Part shown: positions 17,098-26,556 of the stretch, one piece after another
How the letters are laid out: each line of letters opens with the position of its first letter
Numbering within the stretch: the stretch's first letter is position 1
Source: Marinoscillum furvescens DSM 4134
GTDB taxonomy: Bacteria > Bacteroidota > Bacteroidia > Cytophagales > Cyclobacteriaceae
Length of the DNA stretch: 64,000 nucleotides
Direction: 5' to 3'
Assembly (NCBI RefSeq): GCF_003386095.1
Contig: NZ_QREG01000020.1
Location: forward strand, 2,492-66,491
Translations under genes and position numbers: made by a program
Notes under the pieces: generated by a model
Seen by the model: the letters and a program-made list of their open reading frames with translations, nothing else
Database searches by the model: none
What the model was told of the DNA's origin: nothing

Positions 17098-20000
17098 ATG
17101 CGATTTATCAAAACTTGTAGTGCATTTATCCTGGTTCATTTATGGGCATCTATTCATCTGATTGCTCAGCCTACGCAGCAGGTAGGTTCTGCTGATTTTT
17201 CCGACTGGCAGGGCGTCAATAAAGTGAAAAATGACGCAGCGGTAGTGACTGCTGAAGATACCATTTCGTTCACATATAGCAACCAAAACAGGGTCTATTT
17301 TCCGGGCATTAAAAGACCCTTTCTGGGAGATGCCGCCGACTGGACTCCCTACAAAGGCATCGAATTTGACATCTTCTTAAAAAAGCATTCCACTGCGCAG
17401 GTAGAGGCCGTTTTCAAGGTGGACTCCCTCGACTATGGAGACCTCAACCCTGTGAACACGGCCAAAGTACAGGTAACGGGCCAGGGCTGGCACACGGTAT
17501 TTGTTCCCTGGGAACTTTTTGATGTGGATGCAGGCCAAAAATGGGCCACACTTTTTGCGGTGAAGCATCTGTTGCTTTCTGTAAAGTCCGATGAAAACCC
17601 TTCGGTACAGGTTCGTGATGTACAGCTAGTCAAAGGCAAGTCTGTGTACCTGGAAGCAGGTATCCAGGGCAAATCCGCTGATGCCGGATCTACCGTAAAC
17701 TATGAAATTGAAGTAGGAAACTCTACCAGTCAGCCGCAGGCCATTCAGCTTCGGATCGAAACGATGGGGTGGGAGTCTATGAATGCCCGCCTGGAGCCAG
17801 CAAGCTTTACCCTGGCACCGGGGGCAGCGCAGCCCGTTACGCTCTCAGTGGATGTAGCCGATCATTTGCCAAAAGGCATCCGTGAAAAGCAGGTTGTCAA
17901 AGCCATAGCCAATGGCTCTGGAGCTTCAGTAGCCACCATTGAGTTTACTACTGCTGTGAGTGTTCCATTTCCAAACATTGTGTTTACTGCCGAAGGCTGG
18001 CAAAAGGTGCGTGAAAAAGCCCAAAACTATGAATGGGCGAAAGAAGGCCTGGAAGCATATGTACGTAAAGCTGAAAAGTGGGATGCACCGAAAGGCGCAG
18101 ATCTCAGCGATGTAGATGGAAGACCACTTGGCATAGCTGTTTTCAGAACCAGTGCATATGGAGCGCTTGACTGTGGCATAGCCTACCAGCTTACTGGCAA
18201 TGAAGCATATGTGACCAAGTGCTTGAAGCTGCTGCGCCGATTGATCGACCCGCAAACGGGATATCCAGCCACATTGGTTGGCGGAAGTAATTCGTTTGTA
18301 GGAGAAGGCAAGTTTTGGCAGTCTGTAGCGCGCATGTACGACATGATCAGGACCAGTCCTCAGGTCACCGCCGAAGACAAACGCCTGACCGAAGAGACTT
18401 TTCGGCTTTTTGCCACCCAAACCCTCAAAGGCAATACCAAAGGGGCCATCAGCAACTGGAATGTGGCTGAAATCACTGCAGCGTTGTATTGCGCACTTAA
18501 CCTTCAGGATTGGTACCTGATCAGCGAGCTACTCGAAAACCCAACGGGCATTTACAAACACCTGGAGCATGGCATCATGAGCGATGGCTGGTGGTATGAG
18601 TGCTCGGTAGGTTATAATACCTGGGTGGCTACAGAGTTTTCTGAGATCGCTTTGGCGCTAAAGCCCTGGGGCATCAATTTCAAAGACATGACATTCCCCA
18701 TCGGAACGACTAAGCATTTTTCCTTGCTCTCTAGCCGCCGGCAGAGTGGCATTATGGGCATGGAGTTTGAGAAGTGGGGCAAAATAGAACGCAACCACGT
18801 AGGTATCAAAGACATGTGGGATGCCGCCATACCTTTCACAGATTTTCGTGGCGTGCTGCTAGCTGTGAATGATGCTGTAGAGGGCAAACTATCCGGCAAA
18901 TCCTATGAGCTGGCTTACTACCTGTACGGAGACCCGGAATATGCGGCTATCATCCACCGCGGTGGCGAACGCGATTTACTGTATGGCGTACCTGACCTGC
19001 CCGAAGTGGATTCGAAAAAAATGACCGTTTCGGCCTATGCCGACAACATGGGGGTGGTACAGCTCAGATCTCAAACAGATGATCGCCCCATCAGCAACCA
19101 GATCCAGGCAGCACTGCACTATGGCTCGCATGGTGGCTATCACGGCCACTTTGATCGCACGAATCTCGTCCACATGAGCCGATACGGACGCAGCTTCTAT
19201 GGCACCCTGATGTTTTGGTATGGCTATGGTAGCTATCTCTACAAGTTTTGGAAGCAGGTGTCAGTCAATAAAAACATGGTCGTAGTAGACCAAAAAATGC
19301 AACAACCTGTGCCCAACTCCAGACTGCTGTTTCACTCCGGAGATATGATGCAGGCCACGGCCATAGAGACTAACTCAAAGTGGAGTCACCCACCGTATGG
19401 AGGCATTCATTACAACCAGGAGCAGACTTTTGCAGAAAAAATGTGGGAAGAGGGCAGGTCAATACCCGTACCCGAAAATGCTCCGGAATATGCTGAAGTG
19501 ACAGGGTTTACTGAGCCAGTGCTACAGCGTAGACTCATGGTGGTGCTAGATGATTACATCGTATTGGCAGATTACCTTAAAGGTGAGCAGGAGCACGAGT
19601 TTGACTGGATGTTTCAGGCCAAAGGATTTAAAGGAATACAGGCAGAGAAAGTGGCTTTCGCCCGTCATACCAACCAAATGAATCCAGACCCTATCGGCAG
19701 TGCGCAGTTTATCACCGACTGCAACTGGTACGATGTGGAAGGTGTGGCCAGAACCCAATTTGAAATGTGCTGGGGTGAAGGTTGTGATAATGAAGGTGTG
19801 CGCTTGCCTCACAGCCTTGACGGTCCATTGAAAATAGACGTGATCAACGCCTGGCCGCCTAAGTCAGAAATCATGATCGGGACGTCTACAGAGAGCTTCT
19901 ATGTAAACAAACAGCTTTGGTATACCGTGGGAGTAGATGGCAAAGAAATTCTCAACGACAGCACTGGAGCCTGGATACTGGGAGGTAAAAAAGTTTCGCT

Positions 20001-20607
20001 AAATGTAACCGATGCGGATGAGCTGGTGCTGACCACCAAAACAGCAGGTAAAATTCGAAACAATACGATTTTTTGGGGAGATGCCAAGCTGATATTAGAG
20101 GATGGATCTGAAGTGTACTTGTCTTCGTTGCCCGTGAAGTACCAAAATGTGTTGTTGCCCGAAGATGCAGGTAAAGACTACTACGGTGGGCCGGTAAAAA
20201 TCAGTGGTGAGCCCATGGCCAACCCAACACCAGGGATGCCTGAAAACACGAAAGAAGCCGCTGTGATTACGGTGGACATTAGCGGTATAGCCGCACAGCG
20301 TTTTGAAGCAACGATCGGGGGAGATTTTCCGCTAGGAGACGAAAGCTCCCGACTCAAATCCATGGCGGTACGAACCAAAGGAACGGAAGCACGCTACCTG
20401 TCCATAGTGGAGCCTTATGAAACTGAGTCTATGATCGAAAGGGTAGTAGCTAAAAGTGAAAATGAGCTGCTGGTAAAGTTGAAAGATGGACGTGAGCAGC
20501 AGCTGGTGATCAGTGGTCTGGAGGGCTCTGATGGAGAGGTGAAAGTCGAGGTGAAAGAAATGAAAAATGGGCAGGTGGTTCGTTCAGAGCGATCTGATGC
20601 AGAGTAA
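17098..20607 (+). CDS. Heparinase II/III-like polysaccharide lyase with N-terminal accessory domains
   Basis: 1169-residue exported protein, the first gene of the PUL. Signal peptide MRFIKTCSAFILVHLWASIHLIAQ; then a beta-sandwich resembling a carbohydrate-binding module (about 25-195); then an Ig-like/NEW3-type domain (about 200-290). An (alpha/alpha) toroid follows from about 295 to 640 (NWNVAEITAALYCALN, DGWWYECSVGYN) and then heparinase II/III-like beta sheets. The motif HYGSHGGYHGHFDR near residues 672-685 is the histidine-rich signature of this lyase fold. Such enzymes cut uronic-acid-containing chains by beta-elimination; the exact PL family (for example those acting on ulvan, alginate or heparin-like polymers) cannot be told from sequence alone. 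GH116 follows 57 nt downstream. A second heparinase-like gene lies at 54955. Confidence 0.8.
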   Translation: MRFIKTCSAFILVHLWASIHLIAQPTQQVGSADFSDWQGVNKVKNDAAVVTAEDTISFTYSNQNRVYFPGIKRPFLGDAADWTPYKGIEFDIFLKKHSTAQVEAVFKVDSLDYGDLNPVNTAKVQVTGQGWHTVFVPWELFDVDAGQKWATLFAVKHLLLSVKSDENPSVQVRDVQLVKGKSVYLEAGIQGKSADAGSTVNYEIEVGNSTSQPQAIQLRIETMGWESMNARLEPASFTLAPGAAQPVTLSVDVADHLPKGIREKQVVKAIANGSGASVATIEFTTAVSVPFPNIVFTAEGWQKVREKAQNYEWAKEGLEAYVRKAEKWDAPKGADLSDVDGRPLGIAVFRTSAYGALDCGIAYQLTGNEAYVTKCLKLLRRLIDPQTGYPATLVGGSNSFVGEGKFWQSVARMYDMIRTSPQVTAEDKRLTEETFRLFATQTLKGNTKGAISNWNVAEITAALYCALNLQDWYLISELLENPTGIYKHLEHGIMSDGWWYECSVGYNTWVATEFSEIALALKPWGINFKDMTFPIGTTKHFSLLSSRRQSGIMGMEFEKWGKIERNHVGIKDMWDAAIPFTDFRGVLLAVNDAVEGKLSGKSYELAYYLYGDPEYAAIIHRGGERDLLYGVPDLPEVDSKKMTVSAYADNMGVVQLRSQTDDRPISNQIQAALHYGSHGGYHGHFDRTNLVHMSRYGRSFYGTLMFWYGYGSYLYKFWKQVSVNKNMVVVDQKMQQPVPNSRLLFHSGDMMQATAIETNSKWSHPPYGGIHYNQEQTFAEKMWEEGRSIPVPENAPEYAEVTGFTEPVLQRRLMVVLDDYIVLADYLKGEQEHEFDWMFQAKGFKGIQAEKVAFARHTNQMNPDPIGSAQFITDCNWYDVEGVARTQFEMCWGEGCDNEGVRLPHSLDGPLKIDVINAWPPKSEIMIGTSTESFYVNKQLWYTVGVDGKEILNDSTGAWILGGKKVSLNVTDADELVLTTKTAGKIRNNTIFWGDAKLILEDGSEVYLSSLPVKYQNVLLPEDAGKDYYGGPVKISGEPMANPTPGMPENTKEAAVITVDISGIAAQRFEATIGGDFPLGDESSRLKSMAVRTKGTEARYLSIVEPYETESMIERVVAKSENELLVKLKDGREQQLVISGLEGSDGEVKVEVKEMKNGQVVRSERSDAE

Positions 20608-20664
20608 TGAATATTTGAAATGATCTCAACATCCCACGCGACGATTGGAGATAATTTTATACTC

Positions 20665-23295
20665 ATGAAAAGGATTTGGTTTACCGTGCTTTGGAGTGCT
20701 TTTGTCATTTCATACAGTTTTGCTCAGTCTGTTTCAGGTAAAACTGGTACGGCCAAAAAACATCAGGAACAGCCAACCGATTGGCCGGTTTTGACGACCT
20801 ACGATCAGAACCATATTGCCAGAATTGCTATGCCGATTGGTGGTATAGGGACTGGTACTGTTTCACTGGGTGGGAGAGGAGACCTTCGCGATTGGGCCAT
20901 TATGAACAAGCCCGCAGTTGGCTACATACCTACCAGTGAGCATCGGGGGTATATAGGGCCCATTTTTGTCTTATACACAGAAACCGCCAATGGCCAACGT
21001 GCCACACGCGCATTGGAAGGACCTTTGGATGTGTCACACTATGAAGGCCCGTTTGGGAGCACCACGCCAAACCACGGCTTTCCACGCTTTGACTCCTGCA
21101 GCTTTCAAGCAGCTTACCCGTTTGGTCAGGTGCAGCTTGCTGATGAGGATATTCCCTTAAAAGTAAAGCTAAAGGCATTTAATCCAATGATACCCGGGGA
21201 TGCAGATGCTAGTGGTTTGCCAATAGCTGTCTTAACCTATGAGCTTACCAATAATTCTGAGGAAGAAGTGTTTGCAGCTGTTTCTGGAAACATCCCCAAC
21301 TTCATCGGTATGGATGGCTCAGATCAGGAAATCAAGGGGAGAGGTTTTTGGACGCCCTACGGTGCGAAAAAAAACAAGAATCAATTCAGAAAAGGACAGG
21401 ACGTACAAGGCATTTTTATGAGTTCGGAGGGTGTAGACCCAAAAGCTACTACATGGGGGACCATAGGCTTAACTACATCTGCAGATGAAAAAATTACTTA
21501 CCGGACCTCCTGGAGTAAAGACGAATGGGGAAATGCAAGGCTGGATTTTTGGGATGACTTTAGTGCGGATGGAAAACTGCAAAAACGTCCACCAAACATT
21601 GAAGACAGGCCTATGGCTTCATTGGCTGTGGAAGTGGAAGTGCCGGCCAATAGTACTCGAGAAGTGACTTTTTATCTGACGTGGCATTTTCCCAACCGAA
21701 TGACCTGGACACCCTATGACGATGGGCTGGATAATGTATTGACCAACTACTATGCCACCCAATATGCCGATGCATGGGAGGTAGCAGAGCGGGTTGTTCC
21801 TCAAATAAAGGAGCTCGAAGCAAAATCCTTGCAGTTTGTCAACGCATTCATCGGTAGTCCGTTGCCGGAGGTAGTGAAGGAAGCGGCTCTGTACAACAGC
21901 AGCACGCTACGGACCCAGACCTGTTTTCGGACGGCTGATGGAAAGTTTTATGGTTGGGAAGGGACCAGCAATATAGAAGGTGTTTGCCATGGGTCTTGCA
22001 CGCACGTATGGAATTACGAACAGGCTACTCCCTTCTTGTATGGAGAGCTCGCCCGTACCATGCGCGAGGTGGAGTTTGGACATGCTACAGATGAGTTGGG
22101 CATGCTCAACTTCCGGGTAGGACTGCCACTGGAGCGTGCTACCTATTTTGATCGCACAGCTGCAGATGGACAAATGGGAAGCATCATGCGTATGTATCGG
22201 GAATGGCAGCTGAGCGGTGATGATGCTTTGTTGCACAAGCTCTGGCCCAATGTGAAAAAGGCCATGAAATTTGCCTGGATAGACGGTGGCTGGGATGCAG
22301 ACAAAGATGGTGTGATGGATGGCTGCCAGCACAATACCATGGATGTGCAGTATTTCGGTCCCAATCCGCAGATGGGTATTTGGTACCTGGGAGCGCTACG
22401 GGCTACCGAAGAAATGGCACAGTACATGGGGGATGTAAAGTTTGCCAAAACGTGCCGAAGCCTCTTCGAAAAAGGCAGCCATTGGGTTGATGAAAACCTG
22501 TTTAACGGCGAATATTACATCCATTTGATTCAGCCTCCCAAAAGTAGAGATGACATTGCTCCTTCATTGCTGAAAGGATTGGAAGCGAAAGATTTAGGCA
22601 ACCCCGACTATCAGCTGGGAGAGGGATGCCTGGTAGATCAGCTTGTGGGCCAGTACCTCGCCCATATTTGTGGGCTTGGTTATCTCATCGATGAGCAAAA
22701 CACTAAAACCACGCTGAAAAGCATCATGAAATACAACTATCGGGATGACAGTAATTCCGACTTTAATGCCATGCGGTCATTTGTGCTGGGTGACGAAAAA
22801 TCCCTGGTGATGGCCAGCTATCCAGGTACACGCCCCAAGCACCCTTTTCCTTACTTCACCGAAGCGATGACCGGGTTTGAATATACAGCGGCTGTTGGTA
22901 TGCTATACGAAGGACAGACCGAGGAGGGGCTGCTAACGATCAAAAACATCAGGGACCGATACGACGGACTCAAGCGCAACCCATTCAATGAAGCAGAGTG
23001 TGGCCATAACTATGCCAGGGCCATGGCAAGTTGGGGGGCGGTCATTGCCCTTTCAGGGTTTCAGTACTCTGCCGTGGAGAAGTCCATGGCATTTGCTCCC
23101 TTTGATGGCAAGATGTTTTGGTCCAATGGAAGTGCATGGGGGATTTGTGAGCAGTCTGGTTCTGATGTGGAGCTGTCTGTGTATCATGGGACGGTGGCTT
23201 TGAAATCTTTTACTATAGCGGACAAGAAAACGATAAAATTTAAAGAACTCCTAAAGTTAACCTCTGGGGAGTCAGCCGTTTTAGCCTTCAAATAG
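20665..23295 (+). CDS. GH116-family glycoside hydrolase (glucosylceramidase-like)
   Basis: 877 residues. It starts at the ATG giving the signal peptide MKRIWFTVLWSAFVISYSFAQ; a start 15 codons upstream would mask it. The N-terminal beta-sandwich has the family opening RIAMPIGGIGTGTVSLGGRGDLRDW. The (alpha/alpha)6 catalytic domain contains CTHVWNYEQATPFLYGELART, likely holding the nucleophile Glu, and DGCQHNTMDVQYFGPN, whose Asp matches the acid/base position of the family. Known GH116 members are retaining beta-glucosidases, beta-xylosidases or glucosylceramidases. With a Sec signal and no lipobox, a periplasmic exo-enzyme trimming oligosaccharides is likely. It is flanked by the heparinase-like lyase and, 13 nt downstream, the first beta-helix gene. 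Confidence 0.87.
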   Translation: MKRIWFTVLWSAFVISYSFAQSVSGKTGTAKKHQEQPTDWPVLTTYDQNHIARIAMPIGGIGTGTVSLGGRGDLRDWAIMNKPAVGYIPTSEHRGYIGPIFVLYTETANGQRATRALEGPLDVSHYEGPFGSTTPNHGFPRFDSCSFQAAYPFGQVQLADEDIPLKVKLKAFNPMIPGDADASGLPIAVLTYELTNNSEEEVFAAVSGNIPNFIGMDGSDQEIKGRGFWTPYGAKKNKNQFRKGQDVQGIFMSSEGVDPKATTWGTIGLTTSADEKITYRTSWSKDEWGNARLDFWDDFSADGKLQKRPPNIEDRPMASLAVEVEVPANSTREVTFYLTWHFPNRMTWTPYDDGLDNVLTNYYATQYADAWEVAERVVPQIKELEAKSLQFVNAFIGSPLPEVVKEAALYNSSTLRTQTCFRTADGKFYGWEGTSNIEGVCHGSCTHVWNYEQATPFLYGELARTMREVEFGHATDELGMLNFRVGLPLERATYFDRTAADGQMGSIMRMYREWQLSGDDALLHKLWPNVKKAMKFAWIDGGWDADKDGVMDGCQHNTMDVQYFGPNPQMGIWYLGALRATEEMAQYMGDVKFAKTCRSLFEKGSHWVDENLFNGEYYIHLIQPPKSRDDIAPSLLKGLEAKDLGNPDYQLGEGCLVDQLVGQYLAHICGLGYLIDEQNTKTTLKSIMKYNYRDDSNSDFNAMRSFVLGDEKSLVMASYPGTRPKHPFPYFTEAMTGFEYTAAVGMLYEGQTEEGLLTIKNIRDRYDGLKRNPFNEAECGHNYARAMASWGAVIALSGFQYSAVEKSMAFAPFDGKMFWSNGSAWGICEQSGSDVELSVYHGTVALKSFTIADKKTIKFKELLKLTSGESAVLAFK

Positions 23296-23308
23296 ACCTA
23301 TTCAAAAT

Positions 23309-24655
23309 ATGAGACCAAATAATGGACTGCTGCTGTTAGGGTTGTACCTGCTCTGCCATATTACTTCTGCTCAGGAGCTAAAAATCAGCTCCCTAAAAGA
23401 ACTGACAAAATATGCTGCTGAGAGTGGAAATCAGATAACCATGGAGCCTGGAGTTTATCGCCTGACTGATTATTTGAATGCGGACTCCATCCGCGATCGT
23501 CGCAATCGCAAAGCTTATCAATACATCACCTTTAGCGGAAGCAACAACACGTTCAATCTTGAGGGTGTGGAGATCGAGTTGGATACGGAGATTAGAACCG
23601 CTCTAAACCCGCCGATACATTCGGATGAATTTCTGATTACTGGATCCAACAACACCTTTTTAGGGCTTACCATCAGGTGCATTGGTGAGGGCACTTCTCG
23701 AGGTGGTACCGTGCTACAGGTAGCTGGAGAACACAATGTACTCCGAAACATCACTTTGCATGTTGCCGGGTCATACCCTTATGGCTATGGAGACTTGTTT
23801 GGCAAAGGCAAGCAAAAAGAATCAACCATCAGGCATCGAAAGCACAGTGGACTTTTAGTCACAGGAAGTCATACCCGGCTTTATGGGTGTCGGATCTACA
23901 ACCGCTCCTTCGGTCATTGTTTCTTTGTGCAGCAGCATCCTAAAAATGTCTATTTCGAAGACTGCTATGCTGAGGGAGAGGTGCGCGCTACGGATGATAT
24001 ATTGGCAGAAACATCTGGGCCTGCCTTTGATGTAAATTTCAAAACCTGGACCCAAAATCGAGAAGGAGAATATGTCGTTACGCCTGGCTATATGAAATCA
24101 CTGTGTGAAGATGGGTTTCGCACCTATGGCGTATGCGAAAACATCGCCTTTAAAAACTGTACGGCTAAAAATACCCGTGGAGGGTTCGAGCTGCGCTTCA
24201 ACAGTGCGCGCCTGGAAAACTGTACCACCATTGGTACCGAACGTGCCTATTGGATTGGAGAGCATACGGAGATGATAAACTGTACAGGAGATGCCAATTA
24301 TGGGCCTTTGTTGTTTGTAGAAGGTAGCAATGTGGCTGTGGAGCTCACGGTTGATCCAATAGAATCCGATCGGTTGGTCCATTCCCTTGTTACAATACTT
24401 GGAGACAGCAATAACGTGACGCTAAAAGCCCAAGACGGCCAGCAGAAAAAGAAAGCCCTACCTATTTTGGTAGGCTACACTCCACCGCTTCATGGGGAAT
24501 CTATGTCGCCTTACAGCCAGGAAGAGGCATCTGCTCTCACATTAGTTAATGAAACAGGAATGCCTGTCACATTAGGAGAGAAGGCTCACAATTGCACCGT
24601 ACATACCAACGGAGATGTCATAGACCGGGGACTAAACAATCAGATTATTCATTGA
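23309..24655 (+). CDS. Right-handed beta-helix protein A (candidate new carbohydrate-active family)
   Basis: 448 residues with signal peptide MRPNNGLLLLGLYLLCHITSAQ. Repeated NNT/NCT-ending coils (GSNNTFLGLTIR, AFKNCTAKNTRGG) show a right-handed parallel beta-helix, the fold of many polysaccharide lyases and some GH families, but I cannot place it in a named one. Two paralogs lie at 37803 and 41535. Residues kept in all three are H203, R226, T228-D229, E234, E267 and R271, grouped in the middle coils where lyase active sites usually lie, plus a P(Y/W)GYG loop. A further copy-specific block RHRKHSG is shared with paralog C. Likely a periplasmic enzyme acting on the PUL's glycan; lyase, hydrolase or epimerase are all possible. 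It starts 13 nt after GH116. Confidence 0.75.
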   Translation: MRPNNGLLLLGLYLLCHITSAQELKISSLKELTKYAAESGNQITMEPGVYRLTDYLNADSIRDRRNRKAYQYITFSGSNNTFNLEGVEIELDTEIRTALNPPIHSDEFLITGSNNTFLGLTIRCIGEGTSRGGTVLQVAGEHNVLRNITLHVAGSYPYGYGDLFGKGKQKESTIRHRKHSGLLVTGSHTRLYGCRIYNRSFGHCFFVQQHPKNVYFEDCYAEGEVRATDDILAETSGPAFDVNFKTWTQNREGEYVVTPGYMKSLCEDGFRTYGVCENIAFKNCTAKNTRGGFELRFNSARLENCTTIGTERAYWIGEHTEMINCTGDANYGPLLFVEGSNVAVELTVDPIESDRLVHSLVTILGDSNNVTLKAQDGQQKKKALPILVGYTPPLHGESMSPYSQEEASALTLVNETGMPVTLGEKAHNCTVHTNGDVIDRGLNNQIIH

Positions 24656-24715
24656 GCCTTTTCCTGTACCAGGCACTAGCAGCATTTCCGTGATGGTAGG
24701 GCCTCAGTTTAGAGC

Positions 24716-24787
24716 AATGGCCCAAAAAGGAGTGATCCTGGTTTTAAAGCCAGCTTATGGTTCATGACGTGAGCTTTTTGGGCCATT
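24716..24787 (+). promoter_or_regulatory. Long perfect inverted repeat between PUL genes
   Basis: AATGGCCCAAAAAG (24716-24729) and CTTTTTGGGCCATT (24774-24787) are exact reverse complements, 14/14, separated by 44 nt. It lies in the 239-bp gap between beta-helix A and GH39. Without a clean T-run it may be a partial terminator, an mRNA-stabilising stem or a binding site. Confidence 0.55.
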
Positions 24788-24894
24788 AGTGATATAGTGA
24801 GCCTTCACTGCCAGATATCTTTAGCATCCGATAGCCGGGGTAGATCACCGGCTTTGGTCATGATTTCCAATCAAACGAAAAAGTTAAATCACGG

Positions 24895-26529
24895 ATGAAA
24901 AAACTATTGATAGTTGTGCTGTTTTTGGTCCAGGCAGGCATGATTAGTGCCCAGTCTGTAAGTATTAGTGCCAAAGCTGAGGGAGAAAAATTTGAGCACT
25001 TTTGGAGCAAGTGTGTAGGAGCAGGGCGTGCCAATGAAGGCCTGCGTGCCGGCTGGCTGGAGCAACTTGAAAAAGTACAGGAAAACTGTGGATTTGAATA
25101 TGTGCGCTTTCATGGCATTTTTCATGACGACATGTTTCCCGTATTTGAAAAAAATGGTGAAATCACTTACAACTGGCAATACATCGATGAGTTATTCGAT
25201 CGGATGCTCGATCTGAATGTTCGCCCCTTTGTAGAGCTCGCGTATTTTCCCACTCCTCTGGCTGCCGAAAACAGCAAGACGCAGTTTTGGTGGAAAGCCA
25301 ATATCACGCCTGACCCAGAAAAGTTTGATGAGTGGCACAACATGGTAAAAGCCTTTACGCAGCACTGTGTGGATCGCTATGGGATAGATGAGGTGCTCAC
25401 TTGGTATTTCGAAGTGTGGAACGAGCCCAACTTGTACTACGGATTCTTTGACGGTACCAAATCGCAGTATTTTGAGCTGTACAAGCAATCCGTGCTGGCG
25501 GTGAGAGCTGTAGATGACCGACTGAAAGTAGGCGGTCCCTCCAGTAGCAATTTTGTAGCCGATGATCGCTATGCCGGTGAAATCGAAAGTCGTGATGGTG
25601 ATCTCATCACCTTTACCGCCGAAAACATCAATGACCTGGAGTGGAAGGGTGTTTGGATCGAAGACTTTTTGGAATACTGCGAAAAGGAAAAGCTTCCAGT
25701 AGATTTTGTGACTACTCACCCATACCCTACAGATTATCCATTTAACCCGCGTACGGGGAAAGGAAAGGATTTTTCGCGTTATGTAAACTCTACCAAAGAC
25801 GATATAGAGTGGCTCAACAAAGTCATCAGTGAAAGTGCGTTTCCTGATGCCGAGATACACCTGACCGAATGGAACACGAGTCCCAATAGCCGGGATGCGA
25901 TGCATGACTTTTTGCCTCCGGCTGCCTACATCACCAAGGTCAATCTCGACTGTATTGGTCTGACCAATTCACTTGCTTTCTGGACGTTTACAGATATTTT
26001 CGAAGAAAAAGGTGGCGGGCAGAGCATCTTCCATGGGGGCTTTGGCATGATCAACTTCCAGGGACTGGTAAAACCTTCATACCATGCCTACCGCATGCTG
26101 CACCAGCTAGGGGATGAGAAGTTATTCAAGAACGACTACCTCTTTGTCAGTCGGGATGCCGGCGATGGGAAAGTGGTTGCTTTGGCCTACAACTATCCTG
26201 AGGATCACTACAAGGCCGTTCCTTCTAGCATTCGCAAAATTGACAAGTATGAAAATGGCAAAAGCCGTCAACTGGACTTCACTCTTTCAGACCTGAGACC
26301 GGGCACCCAGTTTAAAGTGGAAGTGCTCGACTGGGAAAGTGGCAATATCTACAACTACTGGGAGAGAATGGGCAAGCCAGAGCCTCCTACTCGCGAGCAG
26401 ATCAAGGTGATGAAGCAATATGCCGAAAACCTGAAGACGACACTGGTTTCAGCTGATGAAAACGGACAGGTGAGCATCAATCAGGAGCTAACTCCCTGGA
26501 GTCTGGTGCTGATCGAGCAAGTCAACTAA
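24895..26529 (+). CDS. GH39-family glycoside hydrolase (beta-xylosidase / iduronidase-like)
   Basis: 544 residues with signal peptide MKKLLIVVLFLVQAGMISAQ. A TIM barrel carries the family acid/base in WNEPN (E177) and the nucleophile in LTEWNTSP (E325), 148 residues apart as expected for GH39; a C-terminal beta-sandwich follows (about 430-544). GH39 enzymes are retaining beta-xylosidases, alpha-L-iduronidases or related exo-enzymes. In a lyase- and sulfatase-rich locus both xylose- and uronate-directed activity remain possible. GH95 starts 27 nt downstream, so they are co-transcribed. Confidence 0.88.
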   Translation: MKKLLIVVLFLVQAGMISAQSVSISAKAEGEKFEHFWSKCVGAGRANEGLRAGWLEQLEKVQENCGFEYVRFHGIFHDDMFPVFEKNGEITYNWQYIDELFDRMLDLNVRPFVELAYFPTPLAAENSKTQFWWKANITPDPEKFDEWHNMVKAFTQHCVDRYGIDEVLTWYFEVWNEPNLYYGFFDGTKSQYFELYKQSVLAVRAVDDRLKVGGPSSSNFVADDRYAGEIESRDGDLITFTAENINDLEWKGVWIEDFLEYCEKEKLPVDFVTTHPYPTDYPFNPRTGKGKDFSRYVNSTKDDIEWLNKVISESAFPDAEIHLTEWNTSPNSRDAMHDFLPPAAYITKVNLDCIGLTNSLAFWTFTDIFEEKGGGQSIFHGGFGMINFQGLVKPSYHAYRMLHQLGDEKLFKNDYLFVSRDAGDGKVVALAYNYPEDHYKAVPSSIRKIDKYENGKSRQLDFTLSDLRPGTQFKVEVLDWESGNIYNYWERMGKPEPPTREQIKVMKQYAENLKTTLVSADENGQVSINQELTPWSLVLIEQVN

Positions 26530-26556
26530 TGTTTATAAGGAAATAAGAAGAAAATC

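Noticed and set aside
23309..24655. PL6 chondroitinase-B/alginate lyase assignment for the beta-helix proteins
   Set aside because: The fold fits, but I could not find the PL6 catalytic Lys/Arg motif, so no PL family is claimed.
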